A stretch of DNA of 32,586 nt, from positions 1 to 32,586 of the forward strand of contig CACEHH010000011.1 in the NCBI GenBank assembly GCA_902559345.1. The letters run 5' to 3'. Positions 1-10,572 of the stretch are shown piece after piece. The notes under the pieces are model-generated. The model was not told the origin of the DNA. It saw only the letters and a program-made list of their open reading frames with translations, and ran no database searches. Position numbers and translations under genes: made by a program. The number at the start of each line of letters is the position of its first letter. The first letter of the stretch is position 1. The stretch comes from an uncultured SAR86 cluster bacterium (lineage in GTDB: Bacteria > Pseudomonadota > Gammaproteobacteria > Magnimaribacterales > D2472).

Positions 1-850
1 TACTGTCACCATTTGATATTCCGCCTAAAATTCCTCCTGAATTATTTGAAGAGTATCCAGTAGAAGTTATTTCATCTCTAGCTTCAGACCCTTTAAGGCT
101 TAAAAGATCATCTGCATTACCAATAGATACTGATTTAACTGCATTGATTGTCATGATTGCTTTTGCAAGATTTGCATCCAGCTTCTCAAAAACAGGATCA
201 CCAAGTCCAACCGGACAGTTTTCAACAACAACGCCTAACTTTGCACCAACAGAATTACCCTCTTCAATTAAATCATTAAACATTGAATCTAGATCAGAAA
301 GCTTCGATTCATCACAAAAAAAGTATTTATTATTTATATCTTTATGATTAATTACATCGGCCTTCACTTTTCCTATTTCAGAAACAAAACCATTTACAGA
401 AACATCTTCTTTTTCAAGAATCTTTTTTGCAATCGCGCCGGCAGCTACCCAATTTACTGTTTCTCTGGCACTCGCTCTTCCGCCGCCTCTATAGTCTCTA
501 TGGCCATATTTTGCTTGATAAGTAATATCTGCATGATTTGGTCTAAAAACATCTTTAATGTTTGAATAATCCTTAGATTGTTGGTCTTTGTTGTAAATAA
601 TCATTCCTATAGGTGTTCCAAGAGTTTTCCCTTCAAAAACTCCAGATAAAATCTCTACAGAATCATCCTCTTTTCTTTGTGTAGTTACATCTGATTGACC
701 AGGCTTTCTTTTATTTAATTCATGCTGAATATCTTCTTTTGTTAGTTCTATCTGAGGTGGACAACCATCTAAGATGCAGCCCATAGCCGTACCATGACTC
801 TCACCAAAGGTCGTAATTTTAAATATTTTTCCAAACGTATTACCTGACAT
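1..850 (-). CDS. aroC: Chorismate synthase, partial (C-terminus beyond window start)
   Basis: Reverse-strand translation from ATG at 850: [37 protein letters not shown]...[43 protein letters not shown]...; FGESHG and RPNHAD / [10 protein letters not shown] motifs of chorismate synthase. Absent from the ORF track because it is open at the window edge. Confidence 0.97.
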   Translation of the reverse strand, partial: MSGNTFGKIFKITTFGESHGTAMGCILDGCPPQIELTKEDIQHELNKRKPGQSDVTTQRKEDDSVEILSGVFEGKTLGTPIGMIIYNKDQQSKDYSNIKDVFRPNHADITYQAKYGHRDYRGGGRASARETVNWVAAGAIAKKILEKEDVSVNGFVSEIGKVKADVINHKDINNKYFFCDESKLSDLDSMFNDLIEEGNSVGAKLGVVVENCPVGLGDPVFEKLDANLAKAIMTINAVKSVSIGNADDLLSLKGSEARDEITSTGYSSNNSGGILGGISNGDS

Positions 851-889
851 GGCGATAATTATAGTCCAAAAAGCTAAAAAAGCCTTATT

Positions 890-2341
890 TTATGGGATTT
901 TTGAAAATAATGATTGAAAATCAATAACAGAAGTTTCTTCAAGTTCCTTTTGGTTCATGCAAAGCTTGAATATCTTACTAGAAACTTCTTCATCGTATGT
1001 GATAGTTAAATTATCCATAAATTTCTTTTCTAATACCGGTATACCCTCTTCTCTTCTTCTTTTATGGCCAATAGGATATTCAACCTCAACTTCCTCGGTT
1101 GAAGTACCATCGTTAAAATGAATCTGAATTCTGTTTGCAATTGAACGTTTATCTGCCTCAAGATATTCTTTTGAATATCTTTTATCCTCGTTAATTATCA
1201 TTTTCTCTCTTAATGCATCAATTCTTGGATCTTTTGCAACATCATCTTCGTAATCTTCAGCAACTAAATTGCCTTTCAATAAACCAATGGCAACCATATA
1301 TTGCAAACAATGATCTCTGTCAGCAGGATTATCTAACTCACCTACTTTTGAAATAATTCTGATTGCAGACTCATGAGTGGTAATTTCAACAGATTTGATT
1401 TCATCGATTTTGTCCTTGATATTGTCATGCAGTTTTACTGCAGCCTCTACTGCAGTTTGAGCATGAAATTCTGCAGGAAAGCTAATCTTAAAAAGTATAT
1501 TTTCCATGACGTAGGTTTCAAAAGCTTGAGCCAAAGAAAGTTTTTCTCCATCAAACGAAACATCTTCAAAACCCCATACGGGTGCAGATAAAACTCCTGG
1601 ATATCCCATTTCACCTAACATAGTAATCATTGCTAGCCTAACTGCTCTGCTAGTAGCATCTCCAGCAGCCCAACTTTTTCTAGAACCAGCATTTGGAGCA
1701 TGTCTGTATGTTCTCAAACTTTGACCATCCACCCAAGCTTGGCTTACAGCATCTTTAATTTGATTGACAGAACCGCCCAATAATTTTGTAGCTACTGCCG
1801 TTGAAGCAACCTTTACTAATATGACATGATCAAGACCAACTTTATTAAAACTGTTTTCAAGTGCTAAAACACCTTGAATCTCATGCGCCATAATCATAGA
1901 TTCAAGAACAGTTCTTATGGTCAATGGCTCTTTTCCATTAGCAACATTTTGTTGTGAAATAAAATCACATACCGATAATATTGCGCCTAAGTTATCAGAA
2001 GGATGGCCCCATTCTGCCGCAAGCCAAGTATCGTTATAATCAAGCCATCTAACAATACATCCTATATCGAATGCTCCTTTTACTGGATCTAATTCATAAT
2101 CTGTACCAGGAACTCTTACACCAAAAGGCACTTTGGTATCTTTTACAATTGGGCCAAGCATTTTTGTGCAGGCAGGAAACTGCAGTGCTAAAAGACCACA
2201 CCCAATGGTATCCATTAAACAATTTCTTGCAGTATCTAAAGCTAAATCAGATTTAATTTCGTAATTTGAAACATAGTTAGCTATTTCAGAGATAAGTCCA
2301 TCAAAACCTGGTCTGACATTCAGATCAACATTTGATGACAT
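890..2341 (-). CDS. prpD: 2-methylcitrate dehydratase (MmgE/PrpD family)
   Basis: 483 aa ORF with PrpD-like sequence ([35 protein letters not shown]); adjacent to prpC and prpB. Confidence 0.93.
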   Translation of the reverse strand: MSSNVDLNVRPGFDGLISEIANYVSNYEIKSDLALDTARNCLMDTIGCGLLALQFPACTKMLGPIVKDTKVPFGVRVPGTDYELDPVKGAFDIGCIVRWLDYNDTWLAAEWGHPSDNLGAILSVCDFISQQNVANGKEPLTIRTVLESMIMAHEIQGVLALENSFNKVGLDHVILVKVASTAVATKLLGGSVNQIKDAVSQAWVDGQSLRTYRHAPNAGSRKSWAAGDATSRAVRLAMITMLGEMGYPGVLSAPVWGFEDVSFDGEKLSLAQAFETYVMENILFKISFPAEFHAQTAVEAAVKLHDNIKDKIDEIKSVEITTHESAIRIISKVGELDNPADRDHCLQYMVAIGLLKGNLVAEDYEDDVAKDPRIDALREKMIINEDKRYSKEYLEADKRSIANRIQIHFNDGTSTEEVEVEYPIGHKRRREEGIPVLEKKFMDNLTITYDEEVSSKIFKLCMNQKELEETSVIDFQSLFSKIP

Positions 2342-2344
2342 ATT

Positions 2345-3466
2345 TTAAGACCTATCTGCGATTTCAACCCAGTCTGAAGATTCAACTCCGATGTAATCAG
2401 CACTTGGTCTAATAATTCTATTGTTTGCTCTTTGCTCCATGCAATGTGCAGCCCAACCAGAAACTCTGGACATAACAAATATTGGGGTAAACAACTTTGT
2501 TGGTATGCCCATATAAAAATATGCAGGAGCATGGAAAAAGTCTGCATTAGCAAACATCTTCTTTTCGTCAGCCATAACTTTTTCAACCTCTTCAGCTACT
2601 TGATAAAGAGTGTCTGTATCAGCAAGCTCAGATAATTGTTTGGCATATTCTTTGATAACAGCATTTCTTGGATCTCTAATTGAATAAACAGCGTGGCCGA
2701 ATCCCATTATTTTTTCTTTATTGTTAAGCATTTCAATAATATTAGATTTAGCTTCTTCTTTTGATGTCCAGTTTTCTATTAATTCCATAGCTTTTTCATT
2801 AGCGCCCCCATGCAATGGACCTCTTAATGAACCTATCGCAGCAACAACACATGAATGAATATCAGACATTGTTGAAGCACAAACTCTTGCTGTAAAAGTA
2901 GAGGCATTAAACTCATGTTCGGCATATAAAATTAGAGATACATCCATAACTTTCTTATGCAGGTCAGATGGTTTTTTGCCATGAAGGATATGTAAAAAAT
3001 GTCCAGCCATACTATCTTCATCATTTACCAAATCGATATCTTCTCCTTCGTGTGAGAACTTGTACCAGTAAGTAACAATTGATGGCATAGTTGCTATCAT
3101 TCTATTAATTGAATCTAATTGATTTGAAAAGTCACCTTCAGGCTCTAGATTTCCCAGCATAGATGTTCCAGTTCTCATTACATCCATTGGATGAGCCGTA
3201 GCAGGTATTTTTTGAAGAACTTCTTTTAAGGAGTTAGGGAGATCTCTATGACTTCTTAGTAATGCTTTGTAGTTATTTAATTCGTCTTGATTGGGTAATT
3301 TGTCATAAAGTAAAAGATAGGCTACTTCTTCAAATGTTGATTTTTCTGCAAGTAATTCAATTTTATGGCCCCTATAAGCAAGTCCTTCTATTTGACCAAC
3401 CGTAGAAAGAGATGTCTCTCCAGCTACTTGTCCTCTTAGGCCCGCTCCTTCTAATTTTTTTGTCAT
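2345..3466 (-). CDS. prpC: 2-methylcitrate synthase / citrate synthase family
   Basis: 373 aa; citrate synthase motifs (LRGPLHGGANEKAMELIE, GFGHAVYSIRDPR); flanked by prpB and prpD. Confidence 0.94.
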   Translation of the reverse strand: MTKKLEGAGLRGQVAGETSLSTVGQIEGLAYRGHKIELLAEKSTFEEVAYLLLYDKLPNQDELNNYKALLRSHRDLPNSLKEVLQKIPATAHPMDVMRTGTSMLGNLEPEGDFSNQLDSINRMIATMPSIVTYWYKFSHEGEDIDLVNDEDSMAGHFLHILHGKKPSDLHKKVMDVSLILYAEHEFNASTFTARVCASTMSDIHSCVVAAIGSLRGPLHGGANEKAMELIENWTSKEEAKSNIIEMLNNKEKIMGFGHAVYSIRDPRNAVIKEYAKQLSELADTDTLYQVAEEVEKVMADEKKMFANADFFHAPAYFYMGIPTKLFTPIFVMSRVSGWAAHCMEQRANNRIIRPSADYIGVESSDWVEIADRS

Positions 3467-3475
3467 TTATATCCC

Positions 3476-4345
3476 TTAATTTTTTGGCAATTTATCGTCA
3501 AGCTGTTTCTCAAAGTTGTAGTAATCTAAAACCTCATACAACTCCTCACGGGTCTGCATTATATCTAAGAGAGCCTCTTGTGTCCCGTCTTTAATTATTG
3601 AATTATATATTTTTTCTGCAGATTGGCTCATAGCTCTAAAAGCTGAAAGCGGATAAAGAACCATATCAACACCGACTTCTTTCAATTGTTCTTGAGTAAA
3701 TAAAGGTGTTTTTCCAAATTCAGTAATATTTGCTAAAACAGGAACCGAACAATGATTTTTGAGTTTTTTATAATGCTCTATTGATGTTACAGCTTCTAGA
3801 AATATGCCATCCACACCTTCTTCAATATAAGATTCACATCTTTTGATTGCTCCATCAATACCCTCAGATGCAATTGCATCAGTTCTTGCCATTACAAAAA
3901 AAGAATCATCTACTTTTGAATTAATCGCAATTTTCAATCTGCTTCTCATTTCTTCTATGGAAACTAATTGTTTATTGGGTCTATGTCCGCACCTTTTGTC
4001 AAAAACTTGATCTTCAATATGCACCGCTGCGCAACCAGCTTTACCCATTTCAATAATAGTTTCTGCGATCTGATCAGACTCACCCCAACCAGTATCAATA
4101 TCTACAAGTAAAGGTAGTGAGGTCGCAGAAGTAATTCTTTTAACATCAATTAAAACATCTTGCATAGTAGTGACGCCTAAATCGGGCAAACCATATGAAG
4201 CAGCTGCAACTCCACTACCTGATAAATAAATAGCGCTATGTCCAGATTTTTCAGCTAGTTTTGCAGAATATGCATTTATTGTTCCGGGTATGATTAAGGG
4301 TTTGTTTTTATTGAGAGCATCTCTAAATTTTTGACCTGACTGCAT
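3476..4345 (-). CDS. prpB: 2-methylisocitrate lyase
   Basis: 289 aa; isocitrate lyase/PEP mutase family (LPLLVDIDTGWGE, AAVHIEDQVFDKRCGHRPNKQLV). Confidence 0.95.
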   Translation of the reverse strand: MQSGQKFRDALNKNKPLIIPGTINAYSAKLAEKSGHSAIYLSGSGVAAASYGLPDLGVTTMQDVLIDVKRITSATSLPLLVDIDTGWGESDQIAETIIEMGKAGCAAVHIEDQVFDKRCGHRPNKQLVSIEEMRSRLKIAINSKVDDSFFVMARTDAIASEGIDGAIKRCESYIEEGVDGIFLEAVTSIEHYKKLKNHCSVPVLANITEFGKTPLFTQEQLKEVGVDMVLYPLSAFRAMSQSAEKIYNSIIKDGTQEALLDIMQTREELYEVLDYYNFEKQLDDKLPKN

Positions 4346-4346
4346 T

Positions 4347-5006
4347 TTAATAAAATTTTACTCCTCTAATGATCCTATCTTTATTGTTTTGTCTTCTCCA
4401 CCTATTAGTATCTCTTAAACTATAAACACATCCACAATATTCTTGCTGATAAAAATGTTCTCTTTTTGAAATTTCAATCATTCGTGAGGACCCACCCTCT
4501 TTTCGCCAATTAAAATCCCAAAAAATGATATTTTCATATCTTGCTGCAGATCTATGACCAGAGTCATTGATTTGATTCATATCTTTCCATCTGGAAATTC
4601 CTAACGTGGTAGCAAATACATTGAAATCATTTTCATAAGCAAATAGAGCAGACCTTTCAAATCTCATGTCAAAACATTTTGTACATCTTGCTCCCCTTTC
4701 TGGTTCATCTTCAAGACCTTTAACTCTCTCAAACCAATTATCTTTGTCATAATCTCCATCAATACACTCAAAACCAACTTTTTCACAAAACCTTCTGTTT
4801 TCATCTTTTCTTATCTCATACTCATCTATTGGATGAATATTAGGGTTATAAAAATATACTGTAGTCTTTATATTTGATGCAGCAATTGCCTCTATAATTT
4901 CTCCTGAGCATGGAGCGCAACAACTATGTAATAGAAGCTTATCTTCATTATTAGGTAGTTGAAGCTTAGGTCGTTTATAGTTATTTAATTTGTAGTTTTC
5001 ACTCAT
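4347..5006 (-). CDS. queH: Epoxyqueuosine reductase QueH
   Basis: [65 protein letters not shown]208/QueH cysteine pattern. Start taken at the ATG at 5006 (MSENYK), which overlaps thrH by a few bases, rather than the upstream ORF start at 5072. Confidence 0.9.
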   Translation of the reverse strand: MSENYKLNNYKRPKLQLPNNEDKLLLHSCCAPCSGEIIEAIAASNIKTTVYFYNPNIHPIDEYEIRKDENRRFCEKVGFECIDGDYDKDNWFERVKGLEDEPERGARCTKCFDMRFERSALFAYENDFNVFATTLGISRWKDMNQINDSGHRSAARYENIIFWDFNWRKEGGSSRMIEISKREHFYQQEYCGCVYSLRDTNRWRRQNNKDRIIRGVKFY

Positions 5007-5613
5007 GATCAACATAAATTGAATTTGTAAGTATTGCTTCTTCGAGATCATTATAACTATCAAAAGAGTCAATTTCAGGATGCAATGAAGATATTTTTAT
5101 TGGTGCATTTATAAAAAAACCTTTGTCAGCTATCTCAAACATCTGAATATCATTATGTGAATCGCCTGCTGCAAAACATCTATACCCCATTTGTTTAAAG
5201 TATGAAATTGCTTGATGTTTTGCCTTTGGATGTCTTAGTTTATAGGAAATAATTTGATCATTATTTATTTCTAAATTATGGCAAAGCAAAAAAGGAAATC
5301 CTAACTTTTTCATTAAAGGTTTCGCTATGTCATGAAATGTATCTGAGAGTATTACTACTTGAAAGTTTTTTCGTAAATTAGAAACAAAATCCAAAGCACC
5401 TGGTAATAGTTCAAGTGATGCTGCTGCTTCTTGAACATCAGATAGCATAATCCCTTTTTCAGTCATGATTTGTAACCTCATATCCATTAGCTTTTCATAG
5501 CTAGGTATATCTCTAGTTGTTTGACCTAGTTCCTCAATACCTGTATTTGAAGCGACTCTTTCCCAAATTTCTGGCGTTAACGTTCCCTCCATGTCTAAAC
5601 ATACTATTTCCAT
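4999..5613 (-). CDS. thrH: ThrH-type phosphoserine phosphatase / homoserine phosphotransferase (HAD superfamily)
   Basis: [41 protein letters not shown]...[31 protein letters not shown]...AAGDSHND; closely matches the Pseudomonas ThrH pattern as I recall it. Confidence 0.9.
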   Translation of the reverse strand: MEIVCLDMEGTLTPEIWERVASNTGIEELGQTTRDIPSYEKLMDMRLQIMTEKGIMLSDVQEAAASLELLPGALDFVSNLRKNFQVVILSDTFHDIAKPLMKKLGFPFLLCHNLEINNDQIISYKLRHPKAKHQAISYFKQMGYRCFAAGDSHNDIQMFEIADKGFFINAPIKISSLHPEIDSFDSYNDLEEAILTNSIYVDHE

Positions 5614-5616
5614 AAT

Positions 5617-6519
5617 CTATTCATTTTTAATTCCATAAGGAACATGTCCTGATGTAGTGTTATCTATTGCGCTCATAATATGCTTTTTTTGATCATCAAA
5701 GAAGATATCTGCATCAAAAGATTCAAGAAATTGACTTTTAGACATTCCGCCTAAAAATAATGATTCATCAATTCTTACACCCCACTCTCTAAGAGTTTTT
5801 ATAACCCTTTTATCAGAAGGAGCTGATCTTGCTGTTACAAGTGCAGTTCTAATTGGACACTCATTGATTTCAAAATCATTCTGAATTTTATTTAATTCCA
5901 CTAAAAAAGACTTAAAAGGTCCTTCTTTCAAATTTGTATCAGCGTTAGCTTCATTCTCAATAAATGCTTCAAGTCCTTTCTCTTGATAAATTTTTTCAGA
6001 ATCATCTGAAAAAATTACTGCATCTCCATCAAAAGCTATTTTTAATAAATCTGACTTTGATTCTTTATGATTTTCAGAAGGCCTTGAGATAATTGTTGCA
6101 GCAGCAACATCACTTTCAATAGCAAGTTTTACATCCTCAATACTGCTGGATAAAAATAAATGTACTCCAAAATCTTTTACATACCTATGTGGACTTTCGC
6201 CTCCACAAAATGCTGCTCTTGATATATTTAAATTATGATCTTCAATTGAGTTCCTAATTCTTAACCCAGTATCAGATGTATTTCTTGACAAGAGAATTAC
6301 TTCAACCCGATCAGAGTTCTCATAAAGCTCATTTATTTTTAAAATTTTTTTTACTAAGTTAAAAGCCTCTCCTGGTGCAAGAGTATTGTCCTCATTTTCA
6401 ATTTGATAATCTTGATATGACTTTAAACCATGTTTTTCATAGATTTCATGGCTTTCATCAAGATTGAAAAGTGCCCGTGAAGAGATGCCAATTATTAATT
6501 TAGATTTTTCTTTAGTCAT
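5617..6519 (-). CDS. Cytosolic 5'-nucleotidase (NT5C1-type, PF06189-like)
   Basis: 300 aa; IGISSRALFNLDESHEIYEKHGL..YQ, PGEAFNLVKKIL, VEVILLSRNTSDTGLRI, FLGGMSKSQFLESFDADIFFDDQ. Confidence 0.85.
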   Translation of the reverse strand: MTKEKSKLIIGISSRALFNLDESHEIYEKHGLKSYQDYQIENEDNTLAPGEAFNLVKKILKINELYENSDRVEVILLSRNTSDTGLRIRNSIEDHNLNISRAAFCGGESPHRYVKDFGVHLFLSSSIEDVKLAIESDVAAATIISRPSENHKESKSDLLKIAFDGDAVIFSDDSEKIYQEKGLEAFIENEANADTNLKEGPFKSFLVELNKIQNDFEINECPIRTALVTARSAPSDKRVIKTLREWGVRIDESLFLGGMSKSQFLESFDADIFFDDQKKHIMSAIDNTTSGHVPYGIKNE

Positions 6520-6524
6520 AAATA

Positions 6525-6554
6525 TTGAAAATATATTATATTTCGTATTATACT
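6525..6554 (+). promoter_or_regulatory. Candidate sigma70 promoter for lexA: TTGAAA (6525-6530), 18-bp spacer, TATACT (6549-6554)
   Basis: Read from sequence; the -10 overlaps the SOS box. The ORF-track start at 6525 (TTG) coincides with the -35 and is probably not the translation start. Confidence 0.6.
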
Positions 6555-6570
6555 GTACATATATTCAGTA
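6551..6570. promoter_or_regulatory. LexA-binding SOS box
   Basis: TACTGTACATATATTCAGTA, close to the gammaproteobacterial consensus TACTGTATATATATACAGTA (CTG-N10-CAG), 11 bp upstream of the lexA ATG. Confidence 0.92.
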
Positions 6571-6581
6571 TTTTTATTATT

Positions 6582-7199
6582 ATGAAAGAAATAACCTCAC
6601 AACAACAAAGAGTATTAGATTGTATTCAAATTTACTTAAATAAAACAGGTTTTCCTCCTACAAGAGCAGATATTTGTAAAGAATTGGGATTCAAATCACC
6701 CAATTCTGCTGAAACACATCTTCGAGCACTAGAAAAGAAAGGATTTATTTCGATTGAAAAAGGAACTTCAAGGGGGATATCAATAACAAATAATCAAGAA
6801 TATCCAACAAATAATGATGAATACCCAGTAATTGGTCTTGTTGCAGCAGGGTCACCAACTTTGGCTGAAGAAAATATTGAGAAAACAATAAATTGCCCTA
6901 ATTCATTTTTTGAATCAAATTTTGATTATTTCTTAAAGGTCAAAGGTCTCAGTATGAAAGATGCTGGAATTATGGAAGATGATTTAATAGCTGTTAAAAA
7001 AACTACTGATGTAAAGAATGGTGATATTGTTATAGCCAGGTTAGAAGATGAAGTCACTGTAAAATTCTTTAAAAGAAAATCTCCTAAAATCGTTGAGTTA
7101 GAGCCTGCTAATGAAGAGTTTGAAAACATTATAATTAATCTTGAACAAGATGAGCTTCATATTGAAGGAAAGAGCGTAGGATTATTAAGAAAAAATTAA
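6582..7199 (+). CDS. lexA: LexA repressor
   Basis: MKEITSQQQRVLDCIQIYLNKTGFPPTRADICKELGFKSPNSAETHLRALEKKGFISIEKGTSRGI; cleavage-site context VAAGSP, catalytic Ser context KGLSMKDAGIMEDD and Lys context DEVTVKFFKR. Confidence 0.97.
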   Translation: MKEITSQQQRVLDCIQIYLNKTGFPPTRADICKELGFKSPNSAETHLRALEKKGFISIEKGTSRGISITNNQEYPTNNDEYPVIGLVAAGSPTLAEENIEKTINCPNSFFESNFDYFLKVKGLSMKDAGIMEDDLIAVKKTTDVKNGDIVIARLEDEVTVKFFKRKSPKIVELEPANEEFENIIINLEQDELHIEGKSVGLLRKN

Positions 7200-7489
7200 T
7201 GAATAGTAGTTTGTTTCTTTGAAAATTTCTCTCTTTGTTTGTCAAAAAAATCATCTAAATCACTTACATTTCCACTAACGCTTTCTATACCAGCTCTTAT
7301 CATTTCTTTTGCTACCGAAAGTTCTTGGCCCTGAAGAAAATCTTTAGATTCATTTGAAAATTCTATCTTTACAATAGGATTATCATGGTCGTCGGATCTT
7401 CTTAATACAATACTCCCGTCTGGTAACTGAGCTAATTCTAGATAATTAGAAGTGTCTTTCATATATTCCTTAAGCTTAACACTCATCAA
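7196..7489 (-). CDS. Small conserved protein of the lexA-topA interval (function unknown)
   Basis: 97 aa ORF in tight coding arrangement; position resembles the small hypothetical genes between lexA/sulA and topA in Pseudomonas (recalled synteny, not verified). Confidence 0.7.
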   Translation of the reverse strand: MMSVKLKEYMKDTSNYLELAQLPDGSIVLRRSDDHDNPIVKIEFSNESKDFLQGQELSVAKEMIRAGIESVSGNVSDLDDFFDKQREKFSKKQTTIH

Positions 7490-7925
7490 GAGTTTTGCGA
7501 AGCAACTCTTTGAATGCTTTATATTTATCTAATATTAAATTAAATTTTTTCAAGTCATTTATTTCAGAAGTAGTTATTAAGTTTTTATTATCTTCTCTAA
7601 AGAAAATATTTTTTGATATTTCTATAAGACTAATTAATCCATCTGGTGATAGTTCTTTTAAAATAATATTTCTAATAACCATTAAATTAGAAAGCTCATT
7701 CCATTTAAATACATAATTTAGATGTTCGATTGGTTTTAATTCATTCTTAAAATTTAGAAATATATCGTCTGCTAGATGCGATAAACTATTTTCAATACAT
7801 ATAAGAAATAATAACTGATCTTTGTTATTACCTGGCGAAAGGTTTATTAAAATTTCTTTTGAAATATCTATATAAAGGTTAGAAAGGTCTTTATTTTTCA
7901 CTAACTTTTTAAATTTTGAACCCAC
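7476..7925 (-). CDS. Hypothetical protein upstream-coupled to the 97 aa protein (possibly DUF6586-like)
   Basis: 149 aa, helical-looking sequence; overlaps topA 3' end and the downstream gene; same positional argument as above. Confidence 0.65.
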   Translation of the reverse strand: MGSKFKKLVKNKDLSNLYIDISKEILINLSPGNNKDQLLFLICIENSLSHLADDIFLNFKNELKPIEHLNYVFKWNELSNLMVIRNIILKELSPDGLISLIEISKNIFFREDNKNLITTSEINDLKKFNLILDKYKAFKELLRKTLDEC

Positions 7926-10513
7926 TCACCATTGGAGAATGTTGCAGTCCATTTTGTTTTCTTTCCATCTTTTTCAGATGCAACATAATGAATGTCATCT
8001 GTTCGGTTATATCTAATAACATATGGATTTCCATCCTTGTCTCTTTCTGGAGCACTTAATAAATATAAATGCTTATCTTTATTAGGTAAAAATCTACAAG
8101 CATTTATAAATTGATCTTTTAAATCTTTTATTTCATCTACCATTGGGGCTCTAGTTTCTCTATTTTTAGGATATTGGCTAGCAGCTAAAAACAATCCTTT
8201 CATGCTGTCTCTAAGCAAATAATGATCTTCACATTTTATACATTTCAAATCAGGTAGTTCTATTGGCTCCATTGTTAATGGCTTAGGTTCTCCATTTCTT
8301 TGTAATGCTCTTGTTGCTCCACAATTATCATTTAAACATCCAAAATATTTTCCAAACCTCCCAGTTTTTAATTGCATATCAGATCCACATTTATGACACT
8401 CTAGAGTTGGGCCATCATATCCTTTTATTTTAAACTGACCGTCTTCAACAAGATGCCCATCACAATCAGGATTCTTTCCACAGACATGAAGTTTTCTATT
8501 CTCGTCTATAAGATAATTATCCATACTGGTACCACACTTTGGGCATCTTTTTTTAATCAAAAGATTTTCAGCTTCTTCACTATCATCGATACTAATTGCC
8601 TCATCTCCAGAGATTAAATTAAGTGTTTTTTTACATTTATCATCGCCTGTATTTTGATATCCTGAACAACCCAAGAAAACACCATTTGAAGAATTTCTAA
8701 TAACCATATTAGTTTTTCCACATGTGCAGGTAATATCTGTAGGAGTAGCTCGATTTCCTCTCATACCATTTTCATCAGATGCTAAAACTAAATCTTTTTG
8801 AAAGGCGCTATAAAATTCATCTAAAACATTTTTCCAATCAAGCTCACCCCTAGCTACTCTATCTAAATTATTTTCAAGATTAGCAGTAAACTCATAATCC
8901 ATGATGTCATCAAAACTTTCTATTAATCTTTCAGCAACTATATGGCCAATTTTTTTAACAAAGAATCTCCTATTCTGAATTTCGACATAACCCCTATCCT
9001 GAATTGTAGAAATAATATTTGCATACGTTGATGGTCTTCCAATGCCTTTCTTTTCTAATTCTTTTACAAGTGCTGCTTCAGAATATCTTGATGGTGGTTT
9101 TGTAAATTTCTTATCTAACCTAACCTCATCAAGGTTAAGGATTTCTCCTTCTTCTAAAGGCGGTAAAATATCATCATTATCTGATTTAATTGCTTGAGAG
9201 ACTTTTGTGTAACCATCAAAAATGATTTCTCTACCTTTTGCCGAGAAAATATATTCATCAACATTAATCTTAGCTGATGTTGATAAATATTCCGCATCTG
9301 GCATTTGACAAGCAATATATTGTTGCCAAATTAATTGATAAAGTCTTTTTTCTTCTTCAGTTTGATTCATAAGATCATCTGAAGTCATATAGGCATTTGT
9401 AGGCCTTATAGCTTCGTGTGCTTCTTGAGCATTATCAGTGCTTGAATAAATTCTAGGGGCATTAGTTAAGTACTTTTCACCAAATCTCTCACCAATAAAA
9501 TTTCTGGCATCTTGAATTGATTCTTTACTTAAACTTGGAGCATCAGTTCTCATGTATGTTATATGACCAGCCTCATAAAGCTTCTGTGCAACCCTCATTG
9601 TTCTTTTTACATTAAAACTTAATTTGGTGCTTGCAGCTTGTTGAAGTGTAGATGTTATAAATGGAGCCCTAGGCTTTGTTTTGACTGGTTTCTTTATTAT
9701 TTCATTTATTGATAAGTCTGTATTTTTAACAAGGTTTTCAATATTTCTTGCCTCTTCTTCCTTTAATAAAGGTTCAGACTTTTTTCTATTTAAATAAAAG
9801 GGAATATTTATTTCATTCTTGAGCAGATTCATAGAAACTTCCCAAAATTCTTCAGGTATAAATTCTTGTATCAATCTTTCTCTTTCATCTAAGACTCTTA
9901 AAGCTACGGATTGAACTCTACCTGCGGAAAGGCCTCTAGCAATTTTTTTCCATAGTAATGGAGATAGCTCAAAACCAATTACTTTGTCTAAAAATCTTCT
10001 GGCCCTATATGCTTTAACTAAATCTAAATCTATATCTTTTGGGTCATTAAAAGAATCAATGATTGACGATTTTGTTATTTGATTGAATCTTACCCTAGAG
10101 TATTGATATTTTTCGGGGCCAAGTGCCTCCTTAAGATGCCAGGCTATTGCTTCACCCTCACGGTCAAGATCAGTTGCAAGATATATATGCTCCACACCCT
10201 TAGCTGCTTTTTTCAATGACTTTATTACTTTTTCTTTTTCTGGGATTATTTGCCATTCTGCAGTCCAACCATTATCTGGATCTATACCCATCCTTCTTAT
10301 TAACCTATTTCTATCATTGATGGTCTTAAGTCTTAACTTTTCTTCAGCAGAAACATCTTTTGGTATCGATGCTCTTTTAGAATTAGGTGATGCTTTTTTA
10401 GGAAGATCTCTTATATGACCAACACTTGATTCAACAATATATTCAGATCCAAGATATTTTGAAATAGTTTTAGCCTTTGCTGGAGATTCAACTATTACTA
10501 ATGATTTTGACAT
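7901..10513 (-). CDS. topA: DNA topoisomerase I with C-terminal zinc-finger repeats
   Basis: 870 aa; MSKSLVIVESPAKAKTISKYLG, TDLDREGEAIAWHL, SAGRVQSVALR, ITYMRTDAPSLS; CxxC zinc ribbons (CTCGKTN, CPKCGTSM, CHKCGSDM). Confidence 0.98.
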   Translation of the reverse strand: MSKSLVIVESPAKAKTISKYLGSEYIVESSVGHIRDLPKKASPNSKRASIPKDVSAEEKLRLKTINDRNRLIRRMGIDPDNGWTAEWQIIPEKEKVIKSLKKAAKGVEHIYLATDLDREGEAIAWHLKEALGPEKYQYSRVRFNQITKSSIIDSFNDPKDIDLDLVKAYRARRFLDKVIGFELSPLLWKKIARGLSAGRVQSVALRVLDERERLIQEFIPEEFWEVSMNLLKNEINIPFYLNRKKSEPLLKEEEARNIENLVKNTDLSINEIIKKPVKTKPRAPFITSTLQQAASTKLSFNVKRTMRVAQKLYEAGHITYMRTDAPSLSKESIQDARNFIGERFGEKYLTNAPRIYSSTDNAQEAHEAIRPTNAYMTSDDLMNQTEEEKRLYQLIWQQYIACQMPDAEYLSTSAKINVDEYIFSAKGREIIFDGYTKVSQAIKSDNDDILPPLEEGEILNLDEVRLDKKFTKPPSRYSEAALVKELEKKGIGRPSTYANIISTIQDRGYVEIQNRRFFVKKIGHIVAERLIESFDDIMDYEFTANLENNLDRVARGELDWKNVLDEFYSAFQKDLVLASDENGMRGNRATPTDITCTCGKTNMVIRNSSNGVFLGCSGYQNTGDDKCKKTLNLISGDEAISIDDSEEAENLLIKKRCPKCGTSMDNYLIDENRKLHVCGKNPDCDGHLVEDGQFKIKGYDGPTLECHKCGSDMQLKTGRFGKYFGCLNDNCGATRALQRNGEPKPLTMEPIELPDLKCIKCEDHYLLRDSMKGLFLAASQYPKNRETRAPMVDEIKDLKDQFINACRFLPNKDKHLYLLSAPERDKDGNPYVIRYNRTDDIHYVASEKDGKKTKWTATFSNGEWVQNLKS

Positions 10514-10572
10514 ATTTTACGTACTTCCTTTTTTATGAATATCATTAAACTGGTCTGATATGCAAGATAAAT

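Noticed and set aside
144-565. Two plus-strand ORFs (67 and 73 aa) at the window start
   Set aside because: They are antisense to aroC, which reads clearly on the minus strand.
2320-2586. 88 aa minus-strand ORF overlapping prpC
   Set aside because: Alternate frame within the confidently assigned prpC; no recognisable domain.
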